Assembly (NCBI GenBank): GCA_032716605.1
Contig: CM064485.1
Coordinates: forward strand, 29,105,558 to 29,169,557
Direction: 5' to 3'
Origin: Paralithodes platypus
Lineage: Eukaryota; Arthropoda; Malacostraca; Decapoda; Lithodidae
DNA length: 64,000 nucleotides
Each line of letters opens with the position of its first letter. Within the stretch, counting starts at the first letter, position 1. The notes under the pieces are model-generated. The model worked only from the letters and a program-made list of their open reading frames with translations, made no database searches and was not told the origin of the DNA. Positions 11,630 to 22,559 of the stretch are shown here, one piece after another. The translations under genes were made by a program, and so were the position numbers.

Positions 11630-12860
11630 AATGGAGATGTAATATATCTGGATTTTGCAAAGGCCTTCGATAAAGTGGACCACGGCATCTTGCTACATAA
11701 ACTCTCACAGGATCACTGGGGAGATAGCTGCAAAGCTTCTTATCAGGGAGGACACAAAGAGTAGCAGTAAAGGGAGAATTATCAGAAACCAGCAATGTCC
11801 AGAGTGGGGTCCCACAAGGCTCGGCCCGCTATTGTTCATCATACATGTAGGTTACATTGACGAAAAGCTGCAACACTCGGATGCTATCTCCTTCGCCGAT
11901 GACACACAAATAAAGAAAATTATAACAAATGTAGGGGATACACAGGAACTACAACAAGACCTAGCCAGAGTACTGAGCTGGGCCCAAGGTAATAACATGA
12001 CCCTGAATGGAGAAGAATTTGAGCTGCTGAGGTATGGCAACAACCATGAAATAATAACAGCAACAGACTACCTCTACAACGACCAAACCATTCAGGATAA
12101 GGATAAAGTAAAAGACCTGGGGATCTACATGAGTAATGATGCAACGTTCACCGATCACTACAACCAAATCGCCGAAACCGCTAGAAAAATGACTGGATGG
12201 GTGCTCAGAACTTTCAGAACAAGGGAGGAGAAATACATGCTTACTTTGTGGAAAACCCTAGTCCTGCCAAAATTAGAATACTCTTGCCAGCTGTGGTCCC
12301 CTCACAAGATCCAGGACATCACCACCCTCGAAGCCCTCCAAAGAACCTTCACCAGCAGGATCCGAGGAGTGCAACATCTGAACTACTGGGAGAGGCTCCA
12401 ACACCTGAAGCTCTACTCCCTACAAAGGAGGAGAGCGATACATCGCTATCTACGTTTGGAAAACTCTTGAGGGGATAGTTCCAAACGTAGGATTACAAGA
12501 AAACATCCACCCAAGGAGAGGACGGCTGTGCTACGTGCGAGGTGCCCAGGGCACAACACAAAAATGACCAACCCTGGTACACAACTCCTTCACTCACAAC
12601 GGCACCCGCCTCTTCAACTGTCTACCACGAGAACTCCGAGACTTCACAAATGCCACAACAGAGTGCTTCAAAAGAAAATTAGATAAGTGGTTAGTGAAGT
12701 ACCAGACAAACCACCAACACCAGTTTACCCTAGCTCCCACCACAACACCCTCCCAGTCATCGCACGAGGGGTAGGAGCAGAGGAGCGTCCTGGCCCCAGC
12801 GGAGGCCCACATCAACTGCGCCAGTAGAAGGCGAAATTCTTCAAAGTAATCAAAGTAAAG
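11630..12860 (+). pseudogene. Second LINE: RT palm, thumb and C-terminus
   Basis: Begins GDVIYLDFAKAFDKVDHGIL in one frame, shifts near 11700, then reads GPLLFIIHVGYIDEKL, SFADDTQIKKI (catalytic FADD), DKVKDLGIYMSNDATF, WKTLVLPKLEYSCQLWSP, TFTSRIRGVQHLNYWERLQ and LKLYSLQRRRAIHRYL. After a stop near 12470 another frame continues with GRLCYVRGAQGT and NGTRLFNCLPRELRDFTN. Roughly 50 residues between the palm motifs are missing, so an internal deletion accompanies the frameshifts. The 3' end lies just before the TSD at 12861. Confidence 0.75.
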
Positions 12861-13463
12861 TACATCAAGAAACCAAAATCCTCAAAGTCAAAGACCATCT
12901 GGACATGAGAGGCACTCAATTCCTGGCAGCAGCCTCCACAAACCAAAACCACCCACTACACTACATGGCAACACACCCACAGACACCAAGAAATATCAAA
13001 ACAACACCCAGCACACGGTATCACACACAAATACTGTCCTCTCTCTCTCCCTGCCCACCCCAAACCAACTTCCAGAAGCCCATCCATAGTCATATCTCTC
13101 GCCGATCCATCCACTCACTCATAGACAACACGCAGCTGCAAGCACGACCTCCCGAAATCCATCTTTCCGAATCCTCCCTTCCTCGCGAGGATAGAGTCCA
13201 CCTGGCTGAGATGCGGACACCATCCAGTTCTTCTGAGCTATCAGAAGAGACTGGATGACTCCGTCGTCGACACCTGCCCGGGATGTAACACAGCACCCCA
13301 TACCATTAAACACATCATAGAAGACTGCATTTCATACAACCACTTACGCCAACAACACAATCTACACTCAATGAGAACACTGTGGGGAAAGCCCGATCGT
13401 GGCCATGGCCTTCCTCAGGGACTCGGGGCTGTTCGGCCAGGCAGCTTAGGGAACAACAACAAC
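12861..13463 (+). pseudogene. L1-CA ORF2 C-terminus and 3' tail
   Basis: Resumes the LINE interrupted at 7403: ETKILKVKDHLDMRGTQFLA, then after a slip SYQKRLDDSVVDTCPGCNTA, with the CPGC...H...C Cys/His pattern that ends many I/jockey ORF2 proteins, then GLGAVRPGSLG and a GGGAACAACAACAAC tail. The same tail is shared with the short retroposons at 14057, 16833, 20276, 23413, 37141 and 58390. Confidence 0.75.
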
Positions 13464-13600
13464 ATAATATGATGAGGGTGTCATCATCATATATATTGCC
13501 AGCAGGGGACAAATAACCGAAAAAAATCGCCGTCAAAATAACCGCGGCAATCGACCTATGTAAACATGACGACCGTACGCCCGGACACTACATCAATCCT
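13464..13600 (+). repeat. M1 repeat, locus 1, right part
   Basis: Continuation of the M1 unit split by the LINE: GATGAGGGTGTCATCATC, ATATATTGCCAGCAGGGG, then GTAAACATGACGACCGTACG, matching 14860-14990. Confidence 0.75.
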
Positions 13601-14056
13601 AAACACCCTTACACAACTCTAAAATGGATAGGCCTAAAACAAATCATTTTTTTTTTAGCAATGTAATTAGGCTAGGCCTACATAAACTTTAGGTTTAATT
13701 CCAGTTTCGGTTTCACAACACACTCATCAATTTCTATGGCTTCTATAAATTTGTCATAGGCTATACCATACAGTACTTCATTCCTATATATGTCAGTAGC
13801 GGCGCAAATGGAATTATAATTACTGTGAAAAAGTTAATATTTACCTCCTGTTATCCACAGCCAAAGCTGAAGATTGCGGAGTAATACTAAATACCATAGA
13901 CTTCATCGATGTTTTTTTCGGCGACCGTCAATTTTTTATTATTTTAATACCAAACTAGCGGGGGTGTGGGGGCGGCAGCCCCCACCCATAATACTAGGAT
14001 AGGTTACGTAAGGTTGCTAGGTTAGGCTAATTATCTAATATTACCCCTTATTTTCG
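13601..14056. other. Unassigned AT-rich stretch with a GC hairpin
   Basis: No coding evidence. 13967-13986 (GTGGGGGCGGCAGCCCCCAC) is a perfect hairpin with 8-bp arms. The same hairpin next to CCTAGTATTATGGGTG recurs at 15958-15997 and, in altered form, at 35582-35627, so it is a dispersed repeat. Confidence 0.6.
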
Positions 14057-14473
14057 CTGGTGATGGGCTGGTCTATCAGAGTGAGAACTGAGCGATCTCT
14101 GCCATACCCATAGCTTACTCTGACTGTTCCTTTTACTTATATATTTTCTAGATCTCGAGTGACGGCGTCTCTTCCGTGGATTGACCTCCCAATCTACCAA
14201 GATTGGAAGCCAAAGCGTCACATTTTTCCCTTGCCCCTCAACTTTCCCTTCATAATTGCTGAGGGGCACAGGGCCCTGGGTGGGGCTTTGGTTTCCCGGG
14301 TGTTTCCGCACCCTCCTCAGCTCCCCGCCATGGAGTGGCTTCGGTCACCCAGGCTTTATTGTGGTCGGCAGGGAGGGTTCTGTGGGGGCGCTCGGATATG
14401 GCCTTGGCCGTGCTCGGAGCCTTGGGGCTGTTCGGCCAGGCAGCTTGGGGAACAACAACAACAACAACAACAA
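14057..14473 (+). mobile_element. S1 short retroposon, 5'-truncated copy
   Basis: 417 bp, from CTGGTGATGGGCTGGTCTAT to an (AAC)n tail, flanked by the 13-bp TSD CCCCTTATTTTCG (14044-14056 and 14474-14486). Its last 60 bp (GGGGCTGTTCGGCCAGGCAG, then the AAC tail) match the 3' end of the LINE at 4780-13463, so it was probably mobilised by that LINE's RT. No RT is encoded and I could not find a clear tRNA-type A/B box pair. Confidence 0.8.
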
Positions 14474-14499
14474 CCCCTTATTTTCGTCTTTGGCAACAA

Positions 14500-14995
14500 T
14501 GTTAAGTGCGGACATACCGCCAGCCTTGTTTACACTGTAGACGCGTAGTGGCATAGGACCTTTGCCATCATGTTCCCGTCTATTTTGACTGCCTTTGGAT
14601 ACAACAATCCCCCCCTCACCCCCCCCCCCCCCATGACATATTGTCATCATCATATATATTGCCAGCAGGGGGTAAATTACCGGAAAAAATCTCCATCAAA
14701 ATAGACGCGAACTTAACCATGGCGATCGACAAATATAAACATGGCGGCGGCGGCGGCAGGGGAGGCGTCGGACCTTTGCAATCATGTTCCCGTCTATTTG
14801 AAATGCCATTGGATACAATAATATGTTGAGGGGGGCTTTGCCCCCTCTCACCCCCCTATGACATATTGTTATCATTATATATATTGCCAGCAGGGGGCAA
14901 ATAACCGAATTAATCGCCGTCAAAATAGACGCAAAATTAACCGCGGCGAACGCCCTATGTAAACATGACGACCATACGCCCGGAGTCTACATCCA
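14500..14995 (+). repeat. M1 repeat, locus 2 (two uninterrupted tandem units)
   Basis: Two units with GCGGACATACCGCCAGCC, CATGTTCCCGTCTATTT, TTGGATACAA, a run of C, ATGACATATTGTCATCATC and TTGCCAGCAGGGGG. The second unit keeps the GGGGGGCTTTGCCCCC hairpin. It serves as the uninterrupted reference for the LINE-split locus at 4446/13464. Confidence 0.8.
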
Positions 14996-15128
14996 TCCCC
15001 TAGAATGTTACCAAACTTTATATTGACCGAAATAAGAAAATTAGGTAAAAATTTATCACCAACCAGTTAAGAGTTTTTCAGGTATTTTTTGTTGGTTTTT
15101 TATTTTTTATTTGATATACAGTGTTTAA

Positions 15129-15608
15129 CCCTCTCACCACGGAAGGGCTCTTGAACGCCCATAAAAAAGCATATAACAGGTACCCGGAAGGCCTCTTGAA
15201 CGCCCAGTGGTTGAAAGCCTGTGAGCTTCGTGTGCGAGGCGTCGGTCCGACGCATGTAAACAACAGCCGGCTGGACCGACGCCCCGCATCTCCGGCCACA
15301 AGAAGGAGAGCGTCGCTTGTTCGTGTGTGCCTGTATGTTGTTGTTAAGTATCGAAAAGTGGTGTAAAGTGGCTGTTTTGGCCATAAAGTTATCTCCAATG
15401 AAATCATCATCACAGCTTAACCAGTTGACTTAGAGAGCTCTACTTAATGTCATTCTACAGGTAAATAACACAGCTACGCTTGGGGATGCGCGGGAATGCG
15501 GGAAGCAGTCTGATTAACGAATATACGGTAGCCTAGCCTAGACGTTTTTCGGCCAAAACACCCGGGTTTCGAGGAATATATATATAATACATAGCCGGGG
15601 CTGGAGGG
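15129..15608 (+). mobile_element. piggyBac-type MITE (P-MITE copy 1), 480 bp
   Basis: Bounded by TTAA at 15125-15128 and 15609-15612. The left end reads CCCTCTCACCACGGAAGGGC followed by TCTTGAACGCCC; the right end reads GCCGGGGCTGGAGGG. Three more copies are at 39553, 50276 and 59480. TTAA duplication and CCC termini are diagnostic of piggyBac. The same terminal blocks border the transposase-bearing element 19625-34147. No coding capacity. Confidence 0.85.
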
Positions 15609-15792
15609 TTAATACCGAGGACCGTCGCATTTCAGTATTTTCCCATTATCCATCAATCTTAAGACACGGCCCCCGATAGTGGGGAGGGCTATGAAGATCA
15701 GGGAAATTGCGGGGTAAAAGACGTAAATAAATGGGTAATATTGGAGGAACTCTGAAAATACAATATTTAAAAGTAACAAAACCTGAAAATGG

Positions 15793-15835
15793 AAAAACCC
15801 GAGCCAGGTTTTGACCAAACTTGGCTCGGGTTTTT
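15793..15835. repeat. Hairpin with 14-bp arms
   Basis: AAAAACCCGAGCCA at 15793 and its exact reverse complement TGGCTCGGGTTTTT at 15822, separated by 15 bp. The region after it repeats GAGCCAAGTTTTG phrases. Confidence 0.8.
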
Positions 15836-15939
15836 CGAATATTCAGAGTCCAAAATCACAGTAACCTCATTTCGAAAGTTGGCTCGGGTTTTCTTGTTTT
15901 TCAACGTGGAAAAACCCAGTAAGAATGGGGTTAACATTA

Positions 15940-16200
15940 GCCTAACCTAACCTAACCTAGTATTATGGGTGGGGGCTGCCGCCCCCACACCCTCGCTAAA
16001 TCCATTAAATCCGAGCCAAGTTTTGTCATTAACCTAACCAAATAACCTAACCTAGCCTAACCTAGTATTATGGGGTTAACATTAACCTAACCTAACCTAG
16101 TATTATGGGTGGCCCCCACACCCCCGCTAAATCCCTGAAATCCGAGCCAAGTTTTGCCATTAACCTAACCTAACCTTGACCTAACACCTAGTATATACAT
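15940..16200. repeat. Tandem CCTAACCTAACCTAGTATTATGGG-type repeats
   Basis: Three diverged blocks combine CCTAACCTAACCTAG, TATTATGGGTGG and a GCTAAATCC...TCCGAGCCAAGTTTTG tail. CCTAA runs recall the arthropod telomere repeat TTAGG but are too short and interspersed to be a telomere. Confidence 0.7.
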
Positions 16201-16819
16201 GTATCCCCTAGACGATAACATATCTTAATGAGAGGCTAAAGAGGTTGCAGTAGGTTGAGAGGCTGAAGAAGAGGTTGCAGTAGGTTGAGAGGAGGTTGAT
16301 CGGTTCCAGTGGATCATCAGGGTCGTCGTCGAAATCACGCGGTTAGAAGTCCCCGCAATAGAGACTCACAGCCTCAACTTCCTTGAATCATGAGAATCCC
16401 GTCATCCATACATAAAATGTAGAAAGGCTGTGGCGAGACGTTAAAGAATATATTAAACGTCCTGGTATCCGTCCCCAATATCTGTCCCAAAGCACATACG
16501 ACCTCCATCGCCTCCATCTTCGAACTGAGCCTAGCCCCCGCTCGGCGAGGGGCGTGACGTGACGACTGAAAGACTGTGTGATTGGTTGATAATTTCATGG
16601 AAGGCTGTGATTGGTTCCATGAGTGATGGGAAGCATTGTGATTGGTTCATGATTCCTAAAAAGACCGCTAGGTGTAGTGATGTTCGACTGACAGGTCGAG
16701 GGTAAGAGCTCCCAAAGGACGGCCATTGTGTATTATTGCGGCGCGGCCATCGACAGGGAGGGATTTTTTACAGTTTCTTGTATTTCACTTATAGTGAATT
16801 TGCGACGGTAATTACATGT
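16201..16819. other. Unassigned; short GAGAGGCTGAAGAGGTTGCAG repeats
   Basis: 16222-16300 has two to three imperfect copies of AGAGGTTGCAGTAGGTTGAG. 16560-16660 repeats TGTGATTGGTT phrases. No gene supported. Confidence 0.5.
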
Positions 16820-16832
16820 ACACCAACAAAGT

Positions 16833-17307
16833 GGAAATTCCCGGCGCGACCGAAGCCGCTCCAAGAACCCGTGCCCCCAGGGAGGGGGCAGGGGATGGTT
16901 GTGACGGTTTGGCTCCCGAAACTGCTCCCCGCGGCAGGCATCCGATTTTCCTCCACTGGTCGTTGATTTTGTCTTCGGCCGTGGAGGGTCGGCAGCCATC
17001 CGCGGTTGGCAGCCTCGGGAGGTGGCCCCACGGCGTAGACGCCGCCACATCAGGACACCATCCAGCTCTCCTGAGCTATCAGAAGAGACTGGATGACTCC
17101 GTTGTCGACGCCTGCCCGGGATGTAACACAGCACCCCATACCATTAAACACATCATAGAAGACTGCATTTCACACAACCACTTACGCCAACAACACAATC
17201 TACACTCAATGAGAGCTCTGTGGGAAAGCCCGATCGTGGCCATGGCCTTTCTCAGGGACTCGGGGCTGTTCGGCCAGGCAGCTTAGGGAACAACAACAAC
17301 AACAACA
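16833..17307 (+). mobile_element. Chimeric retroposon with LINE 3' end
   Basis: A 475-bp insertion with 13-bp TSD ACACCAACAAAGT (16820-16832 and 17308-17320). The right half (17061-17307) is the C-terminal coding end and tail of the 4780-13463 LINE family (SYQKRLDDSVVDACPGCNTA, LRDSGLFGQAA, then (AAC)n). The left half (16833-17060) resembles the reverse complement of S1 sequence (CGACCGAAGCCGCTCC, GTGACGGTTTGGCT), so it may be a 5' inversion (twin priming) or a template switch. Confidence 0.65.
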
Positions 17308-17320
17308 ACACCAACAAAGT

Positions 17321-17675
17321 ATCGTTCATGAAAGTGATAACACACTAATAATCATCGATGGGACCTGTAACTGGCTGGTCATAAACTAATACCGAAAATT
17401 ATGCTATTTATCACTGACCCAAGATGGCTGCCATTTTTCCTTCCACCCTTATTTTACCCACAAAGTCTAGACTAGGCCTAATGATAAATAATTTAATTTG
17501 CAGCGTAAAAACATATGCTATATTGCGGTGACAAGTACTGTAAGACATTGGGCAAGAGTTGTGTTAACGGGCGTATCACCTACCAGGTACCTCTGACCGG
17601 GTATAGCCTATCCTAGTGTTTACTATACCCCTTTGAAAGGACATTAGCCTAACCTAACAACCTTACCTAACCTAT
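17321..17675. other. Unassigned stretch
   Basis: No gene or repeat boundary recognised, apart from CCTAACCTAAC phrases at 17648-17675. Confidence 0.4.
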
Positions 17676-18037
17676 CCTAGTATTACTTACTAGACACTTC
17701 GAACCCCAAGACATTTCGTCCCCCTCCGATTGAGACAGATCGAACCCCCGTCATTTCGAACCCCAGACAAAACGTACCCACATTATTATTGTAATTTATT
17801 TAAATAGCTAGATAGGCTATATTTGAAGACTCTTGGTGTAACAAATTAATGCAGATCAGCTAATTATTTTTAATTAATTGAATTAAAATATAACTACAGT
17901 ACTGTATATCCTAATATTTTATGACATACAGATGTTATTGTAGTGAATCATTATACAGTAATCATTATTCACACAATTGAATTTTTTCAAAAATAATGAT
18001 ACTATAAAGGTATGAAAATAGTAGTGTTATTGAATTA

Positions 18038-18827
18038 CAGTTGGTCCTTCGGTAACGCGGCCAATGTGTTCTGGTTACCTCCCGTGTTAGCAAAATCCGC
18101 GTTACCGAACCCATATGTTTACATGTTAAAGGTACCTTGGTGTTCTGGGGATTTCCACAAAGTCCACTTTTTCTCCATGGAAGCCTATGTTATAATAATT
18201 AAATCAATTACAAAGGTTATTTGACATGTGCAATGAGTTGATTTGCCCATTGCAACAGCTCTTACCTCTGAATAAATATTTTGTTTAGGCTAGGCAGCTA
18301 GGCTAAGGAGAGTCACAGCAGTAGCCGACATTTTTCGATCGAAGCTCTGAAATCCCTCCATCATATTTCTCACCTCACACAATAACTACACAATGTAGGG
18401 TGTTCTAGTCTTCACCCAACACACTGCGACAACCATATCTTCATCTGGTATGTAAACACTTGATTAGGCCATTTATTTGCAGTGATATGAGCATCGGTAA
18501 ATTACGAAAATCTTAGCTTCGGAACTCCGGCATAACTCGCCGTCTATTATTTCTCACCTCACACAATAACTACACAATGTAGGGTGTTCTAGTCTTCACC
18601 CAATGCACAACAACGATCATATCTACCTCTGGTAGGCATAAACACTTGGTTAGGCCATATATTTGAAGAGATATGAGCTACGAAAGTCGGGAGTAAAGGT
18701 TCGGAGCCCAGCTGGACCCCGCGCCAGTGTAAGTATTGACCGTGTTAGCAACATTTTGGATATTTGGGGTGTACCGCGTGCCACCAGAACCGCGTTTCCA
18801 AAACACGCGTTACTGGAGGACCAACTG
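18038..18827. mobile_element. Tigger/pogo-like MITE, 790 bp
   Basis: Ends are CAGTTGGTCCTTCGGTAACG at 18038 and, reverse complemented, CAGTTGGTCCTCCAGTAACG at 18827, with TA on each side (18036-18037, 18828-18829). TA duplication and a CAGTNGGTCC-type TIR are characteristic of Tigger/pogo-type mariner relatives. The interior has a 185-bp tandem duplication (ATTTCTCACCTCACACAATA at 18364 and 18549) and no ORF of note. Confidence 0.7.
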
Positions 18828-19289
18828 TAATTATATAGCCTACCTACAGCAAACCCTCGCTATCTCGGACTAATTGGGGGGAGACCCAGTCCGAGATGAC
18901 CGAAAATCAGAGATGTCCGGAGTCCGGCTTGTGTCCGACCTAACAGAGGATAAAATCTGACCTAACCAATGTCCGTCCGAGACAACAATGAAATCGGAGA
19001 CTACGGAAAAAATCCGACCTCAAGAGAGACGTCCGCGTCAACCTAGAAAACGAAGACAACCCTATTCGAACCCTATAATCTGTAATATAAAACACAGTAC
19101 AGTAAACCCCTGCACAACGAACACTCTTGCAACAAATTTTCACTTTAACGAAGGTTGCATAGTACTACCCCTTGCCCGCACAACAAACACTTTGGCTCGA
19201 CTTTACGAATTTTTTACCGAGATTTACCGATGGTTCGGAAGTTTTTTGCCAGGGTATTTTTAGCTTTTTTCCACATAAAATCGCTCACT

Positions 19290-19624
19290 CCCCCTCTGCA
19301 ACTCTCTTTCTATCTATCTATCTCTCTCTCTAATGCATATCTACCTAACTCCCTTATACATTAACATAACTATGTCTTATTTGGACTTTTTGCAATCTTT
19401 GAATAATTTCAAATGCGATGGAATTGAAAAATATAATATCCTTCCAGCACATAGATAAATAATAAATAAGATAGTCAACAAAATATTTCAACCCTCCCCT
19501 CCGTGCGAGCAGAGACGGAAGATTTACGTTTGATAGATTTTTTTTTTTTCCCTCGATATACAGTACACTCTCTTTCTATCTATCTATCTCTCTAATTCAT
19601 CTACCTAACTCCCTTATACATTAA
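19290..19624. repeat. Direct duplication that preserves the empty piggyBac site
   Basis: The block TCTTTCTATCTATCTATCTC ... CTACCTAACTCCCTTATACA, then TTAACATAACTATGTC occurs uninterrupted at about 19302-19380. A second copy begins near 19568, reaches CCTTATACATTAA at 19624, and continues only at 34148 (TTAACATAACTATGTC then TTATTTGG). The second copy is where piggyBac inserted. Confidence 0.85.
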
Positions 19625-20036
19625 CCCTCCAGCCCCGGGCACTCTAGCTCGTGACTGTGCTGTGGTACCGGGGGTTTTGACGATCTTTGGGCTATGTTAA
19701 CTCATCTGTAATTCAATAAATATGTATGAATAAAAAAGAAAAATGTTCCACAAACCTTCCTCTGTAGAATGCCGTTGAGTAGAGGTCTGTAGCCCAAGTG
19801 ATTGCATAATGGTTAGCGCGGGAAGACGAGTGCTTTTCGGCGGCAAATTCTTCCCGCGTTCGGATGCGTCGCCCCGGCCACGGCTACCACGCACCTAGCC
19901 GCTCGTCGCGCCCAAGTGTTTATCTCCCTTAGACGATTTTAGTGTTTGATATTGAGAATGTGATGTTTATTTGATATTTTTATAGTTATTTTGAGGCCAA
20001 TTATATAAAGTATGTTTATTAGGGTATCACTGTCAC

Positions 20037-21065
20037 TAATATTGCTCATTTTCACTCGATACCGTACATTTTATTAGAAATTGAGGTAGGTTATAGTTAT
20101 ATTAGGCACTGATTATTCGTTATCACAGGTGTTTATTATACTTTGGCCATCAAGTATTGGGTCTTGTGTCACTTTCACTTTGATAAATATGCTTTAGAGA
20201 GTGTCACTGTCACTGATAATGCTCATTTTCACTCAATACCGTACATTTTATTAGTAATTGAGATAGGTTATTGTTGTTGTTGTTGTTGTTGTTGTTGTTC
20301 CCCAAGCTGCCTGGCCGAACAGCCCCAAGGCCCCAAGCAATTCCAAGGCCATAACCGAGCGCCCCCACAGAACCCTCCCTGCCGACCACAATAAAGCCTG
20401 GGTGACCGAAGCCACTCCATGGCGGGGAGCTGAGGAGGGTGCGGAAACGCCCGGGAAACCAAAGCCCCACCCAGGGCCCTGTGCCCCTCAGCAATTATGA
20501 AGAGAAAGTTGAGGGGCAAGGGAAAAATGTGACGCTTTGGCTTCCAATCTTGGTAGATTGGGAGGTCAATCCACGGAAAAGACGCCGTCACTCGAGATCT
20601 AGAAAATATATATGTTAAAGGAACAGTCAGAGTAAGCTATGGGTATGGCAGAGATCGCTCAGTTCTCACTCTGATAGACCAGCCCATCACCACAGATAGG
20701 TTATTGTTATATTAGGCACTGATTATTCGTTATCACAGGTGTTTATTATACTTTGGCCATCAAGTATTGGGTCTTGTGTCACTTTCACTTTGATAAATAT
20801 GCTTTAGAGAGTGTCACTGTCACTGATAATGCTCATTTTCACTCGATACGGTACATTTTATTAGTAATTGAAGTAGGTTATTGTTATATTAGGCACTGAT
20901 TATTCATTATCACAGGTGTTTATTATACTTTGGCCATCAAGTATTGGGTCTTGTGTCACTTTCACTTTGATAAATATGCTTTAGAGAGTGTCACTGTCAC
21001 TGATAATGCTCATTTTCACTCGATACCGTACATTTTATTAGTAATTGAGGTAGGTTATTGGTATA
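20037..21065. repeat. 177-bp tandem repeat within piggyBac
   Basis: The unit contains TTAGGCACTGATTATTCGTT, TTTGGCCATCAAGTATTGGG, GTGTCACTGTCACTGATAAT and GTAATTGAGGTAGGTTATTG. Copies start near 20107, 20711 and 20888, and a further partial unit continues at 30781 on the far side of element A. One unit is interrupted by S1 at 20276-20693. Confidence 0.9.
20276..20693 (-). mobile_element. S1 short retroposon in the 177-bp repeat
   Basis: Minus-oriented, 418 bp, beginning with the (GTT)n complement of the AAC tail. TSD AGATAGGTTATTGTT at 20261-20275 and 20694-20708. The 5' end is truncated at the same place as in the 14057 copy (GTGATGGGCTGGTC). Confidence 0.85.
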
Positions 21066-21367
21066 TTTAGTAGTAGCCTCTACGTTCCAACGTAGAGCTA
21101 TATACTTATCGTATAATTTTGCTCCGCTCTAGAGCGGGCAATTATCGAAATCACTAGCGCGATAAAACGATAACATCTAGAGTAGCACCTTACTCTCTCT
21201 ACTAGGTACGTTGTACATACTTTGGAGGCCACTATTTGAAAAGGAAAATAAGAAAATATTGATGAGAAAGAAGAGAAAATTACAGGATTTTAGGCCATCC
21301 TATCTGGCTCCTTCAGCCGTCTTCACGGATCCACCCCACTACCCGACAGGGTTCATTGGGGCATTCC
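21066..21367 (+). repeat. Element A left inverted terminal repeat
   Basis: Starts TTTAGTAGTAGCCTCTACGT and contains CCGCTCTAGAGCGG at 21124-21137. From AGCTATATACTTATCG to CATTGGGGCATTCC it is the reverse complement of 30431-30697. The first 34 bp are absent from the right ITR but appear inverted in the internal region at 30256. Confidence 0.9.
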
Positions 21368-22559
21368 TTTTCGCGCTACTCAAGCCTTCACACTCGCTGT
21401 TTTCTACGCGCCTGATTTTTGTGCTTCCACTCCTGTCGCCTACCCTTTGGGTGAGTTGTGGGCCTTATTTATGGTACCTAAGGTTATTAGACAGATGATC
21501 TGTGATGTAGGCACGCTTCAAATGGGCTCTTAGGTGTGTTACTTTGAGTATGGCGTTGAAACTGGTTGGTCACGCTTCTGCGCATGCGTCGCCCTTCGGC
21601 GAGTGTTATTCTTTAGGCCTTTGCCTGTTTTTATCATCATTTTCACTTGCGGTGGCTTAGTTTTGTTTACCTGGTAGGTTCTATTACGCTTTGTGCTTCT
21701 TTTCTGCTTTCATTGCGTGGTTTTTGCGAAAAGTTAGGCTAACTTGTGCACTTTCGTTTGTGATGAAGGGGGCATAGCCCCCCTTGCCTTGACAGGTTAT
21801 TTTGGCCTTATGTTTTGCTTACCTTCACATGAATGTTTCGCATTGGAGTGTGCCCTGTGTTTTTGTTTTTATCTGCCACTCAACCAAGGCTAGGCCCCCT
21901 GTTAGTAGCCTAACTTTTGGTTGGAGGGGGGCGCGCCAGGGCTAGGCCTCATGTTCCTAGCCTAACTTTTTGGAAGGGGGTGAAGGGACTTTTGGTAGAC
22001 CGTCAATGTTGCCTCGTCGCTCTTGCTTGCCGTTCTATGGTTTTACTAAACCACCTTAGGCTCGCAGGGGTATGACGCTTTGGTTTTACTAAACCTTCTG
22101 TGGGGCACCCTTTTTTCGTCTGACGCTCGCTCCCGCGCTGTCTCTCCCTTATTTTGTTTGCGCTCCCCTAGGCCTTGAGTTCTTGAGACACAGTCTTCCC
22201 CTTACTTGAACTCCCTCATACATTGAGGTCCCCGCGGCCCGGTCTTCCCCTCCTTTGGGCTCTACGGTGCCTTGAACTGTCGTCCCTTCCACCCTTTTTG
22301 GTGACGCGGGTCTCTGGGACGGGCTCCGCGCCCGCTCCGCCCTGCAGCGTGGACAAATCCCGCTCCTGGTCGGTCCTTTGCTTCCGACATGTTCTCTTTT
22401 TTGGCTGCTGTGGTCGGGTCACTCTGGACCCGCTCCGCCCTAGGATGGTTCTATCCGTCTCTAGGTCGGTCCTCTGCATCGCAGTTTTCTTTTTGCTCAT
22501 GCAAGCTCCCCTGCCAGCTGTCCTGATGTGCACTTGGGTTGAGCCTTTTGGTTGGTATT

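Larger units (their letters stand above)
7404..12860 (+). mobile_element. Second plus-strand LINE (CR1/jockey-like), 5'-truncated, inserted in L1-CA
   Basis: The left and right halves are one RT protein split by a further insertion. The flanking host LINE gives an approximate TSD, TACATGCAAG at 7394-7403 and TACATCAAG at 12861-12869. Removing 7404-12860 joins DHLHA to ETKILKVKDHLDMRGTQ of L1-CA. The left half (to 7726) ends NIQEGNN and the right half resumes at about 11630 with GDVIYLDFAKAFDKVDHGIL, the expected continuation of the RT fingers/palm. Family naming beyond CR1/jockey group is not possible by eye. Confidence 0.8.
4780..13463 (+). mobile_element. Plus-strand LINE (L1-CA), 5'-truncated, inserted in M1 repeat and itself interrupted
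   Basis: Non-LTR retrotransposon flanked by a 12-bp TSD, ATAACATGATGA at 4768-4779 and ATAATATGATGA at 13464-13475, so both ends are defined. It starts just before the endonuclease, runs through reverse transcriptase to about 7403, is interrupted by another LINE at 7404-12860, and ends with a C-terminal Cys/His region and a GGGAACAACAACAAC tail. The sense strand is strongly biased to A and C. The protein order (endonuclease, RT with YADD, terminal CCHC-like region) fits a jockey/I-group element. Numerous frameshifts and stops make this copy dead. Confidence 0.8.

Noticed and set aside
15078..15413. Roughly 100-residue frames recurring at 15100, 39470, 50470 and 59675
   Set aside because: They are all inside P-MITE copies and reflect repeat identity, not a conserved protein.
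15945..16100. CCTAA runs as an interstitial telomere
   Set aside because: Only two to three consecutive units at a time, mixed with other repeat sequence; better explained as part of a dispersed repeat.
19805..19880. tRNA-like segment (ATAATGGTTAGCGCGG ... CGTTCGGATGCG)
   Set aside because: It has loose A-box and B-box resemblance, but I could not fold a cloverleaf with proper acceptor and anticodon stems, so no tRNA or SINE head is called.
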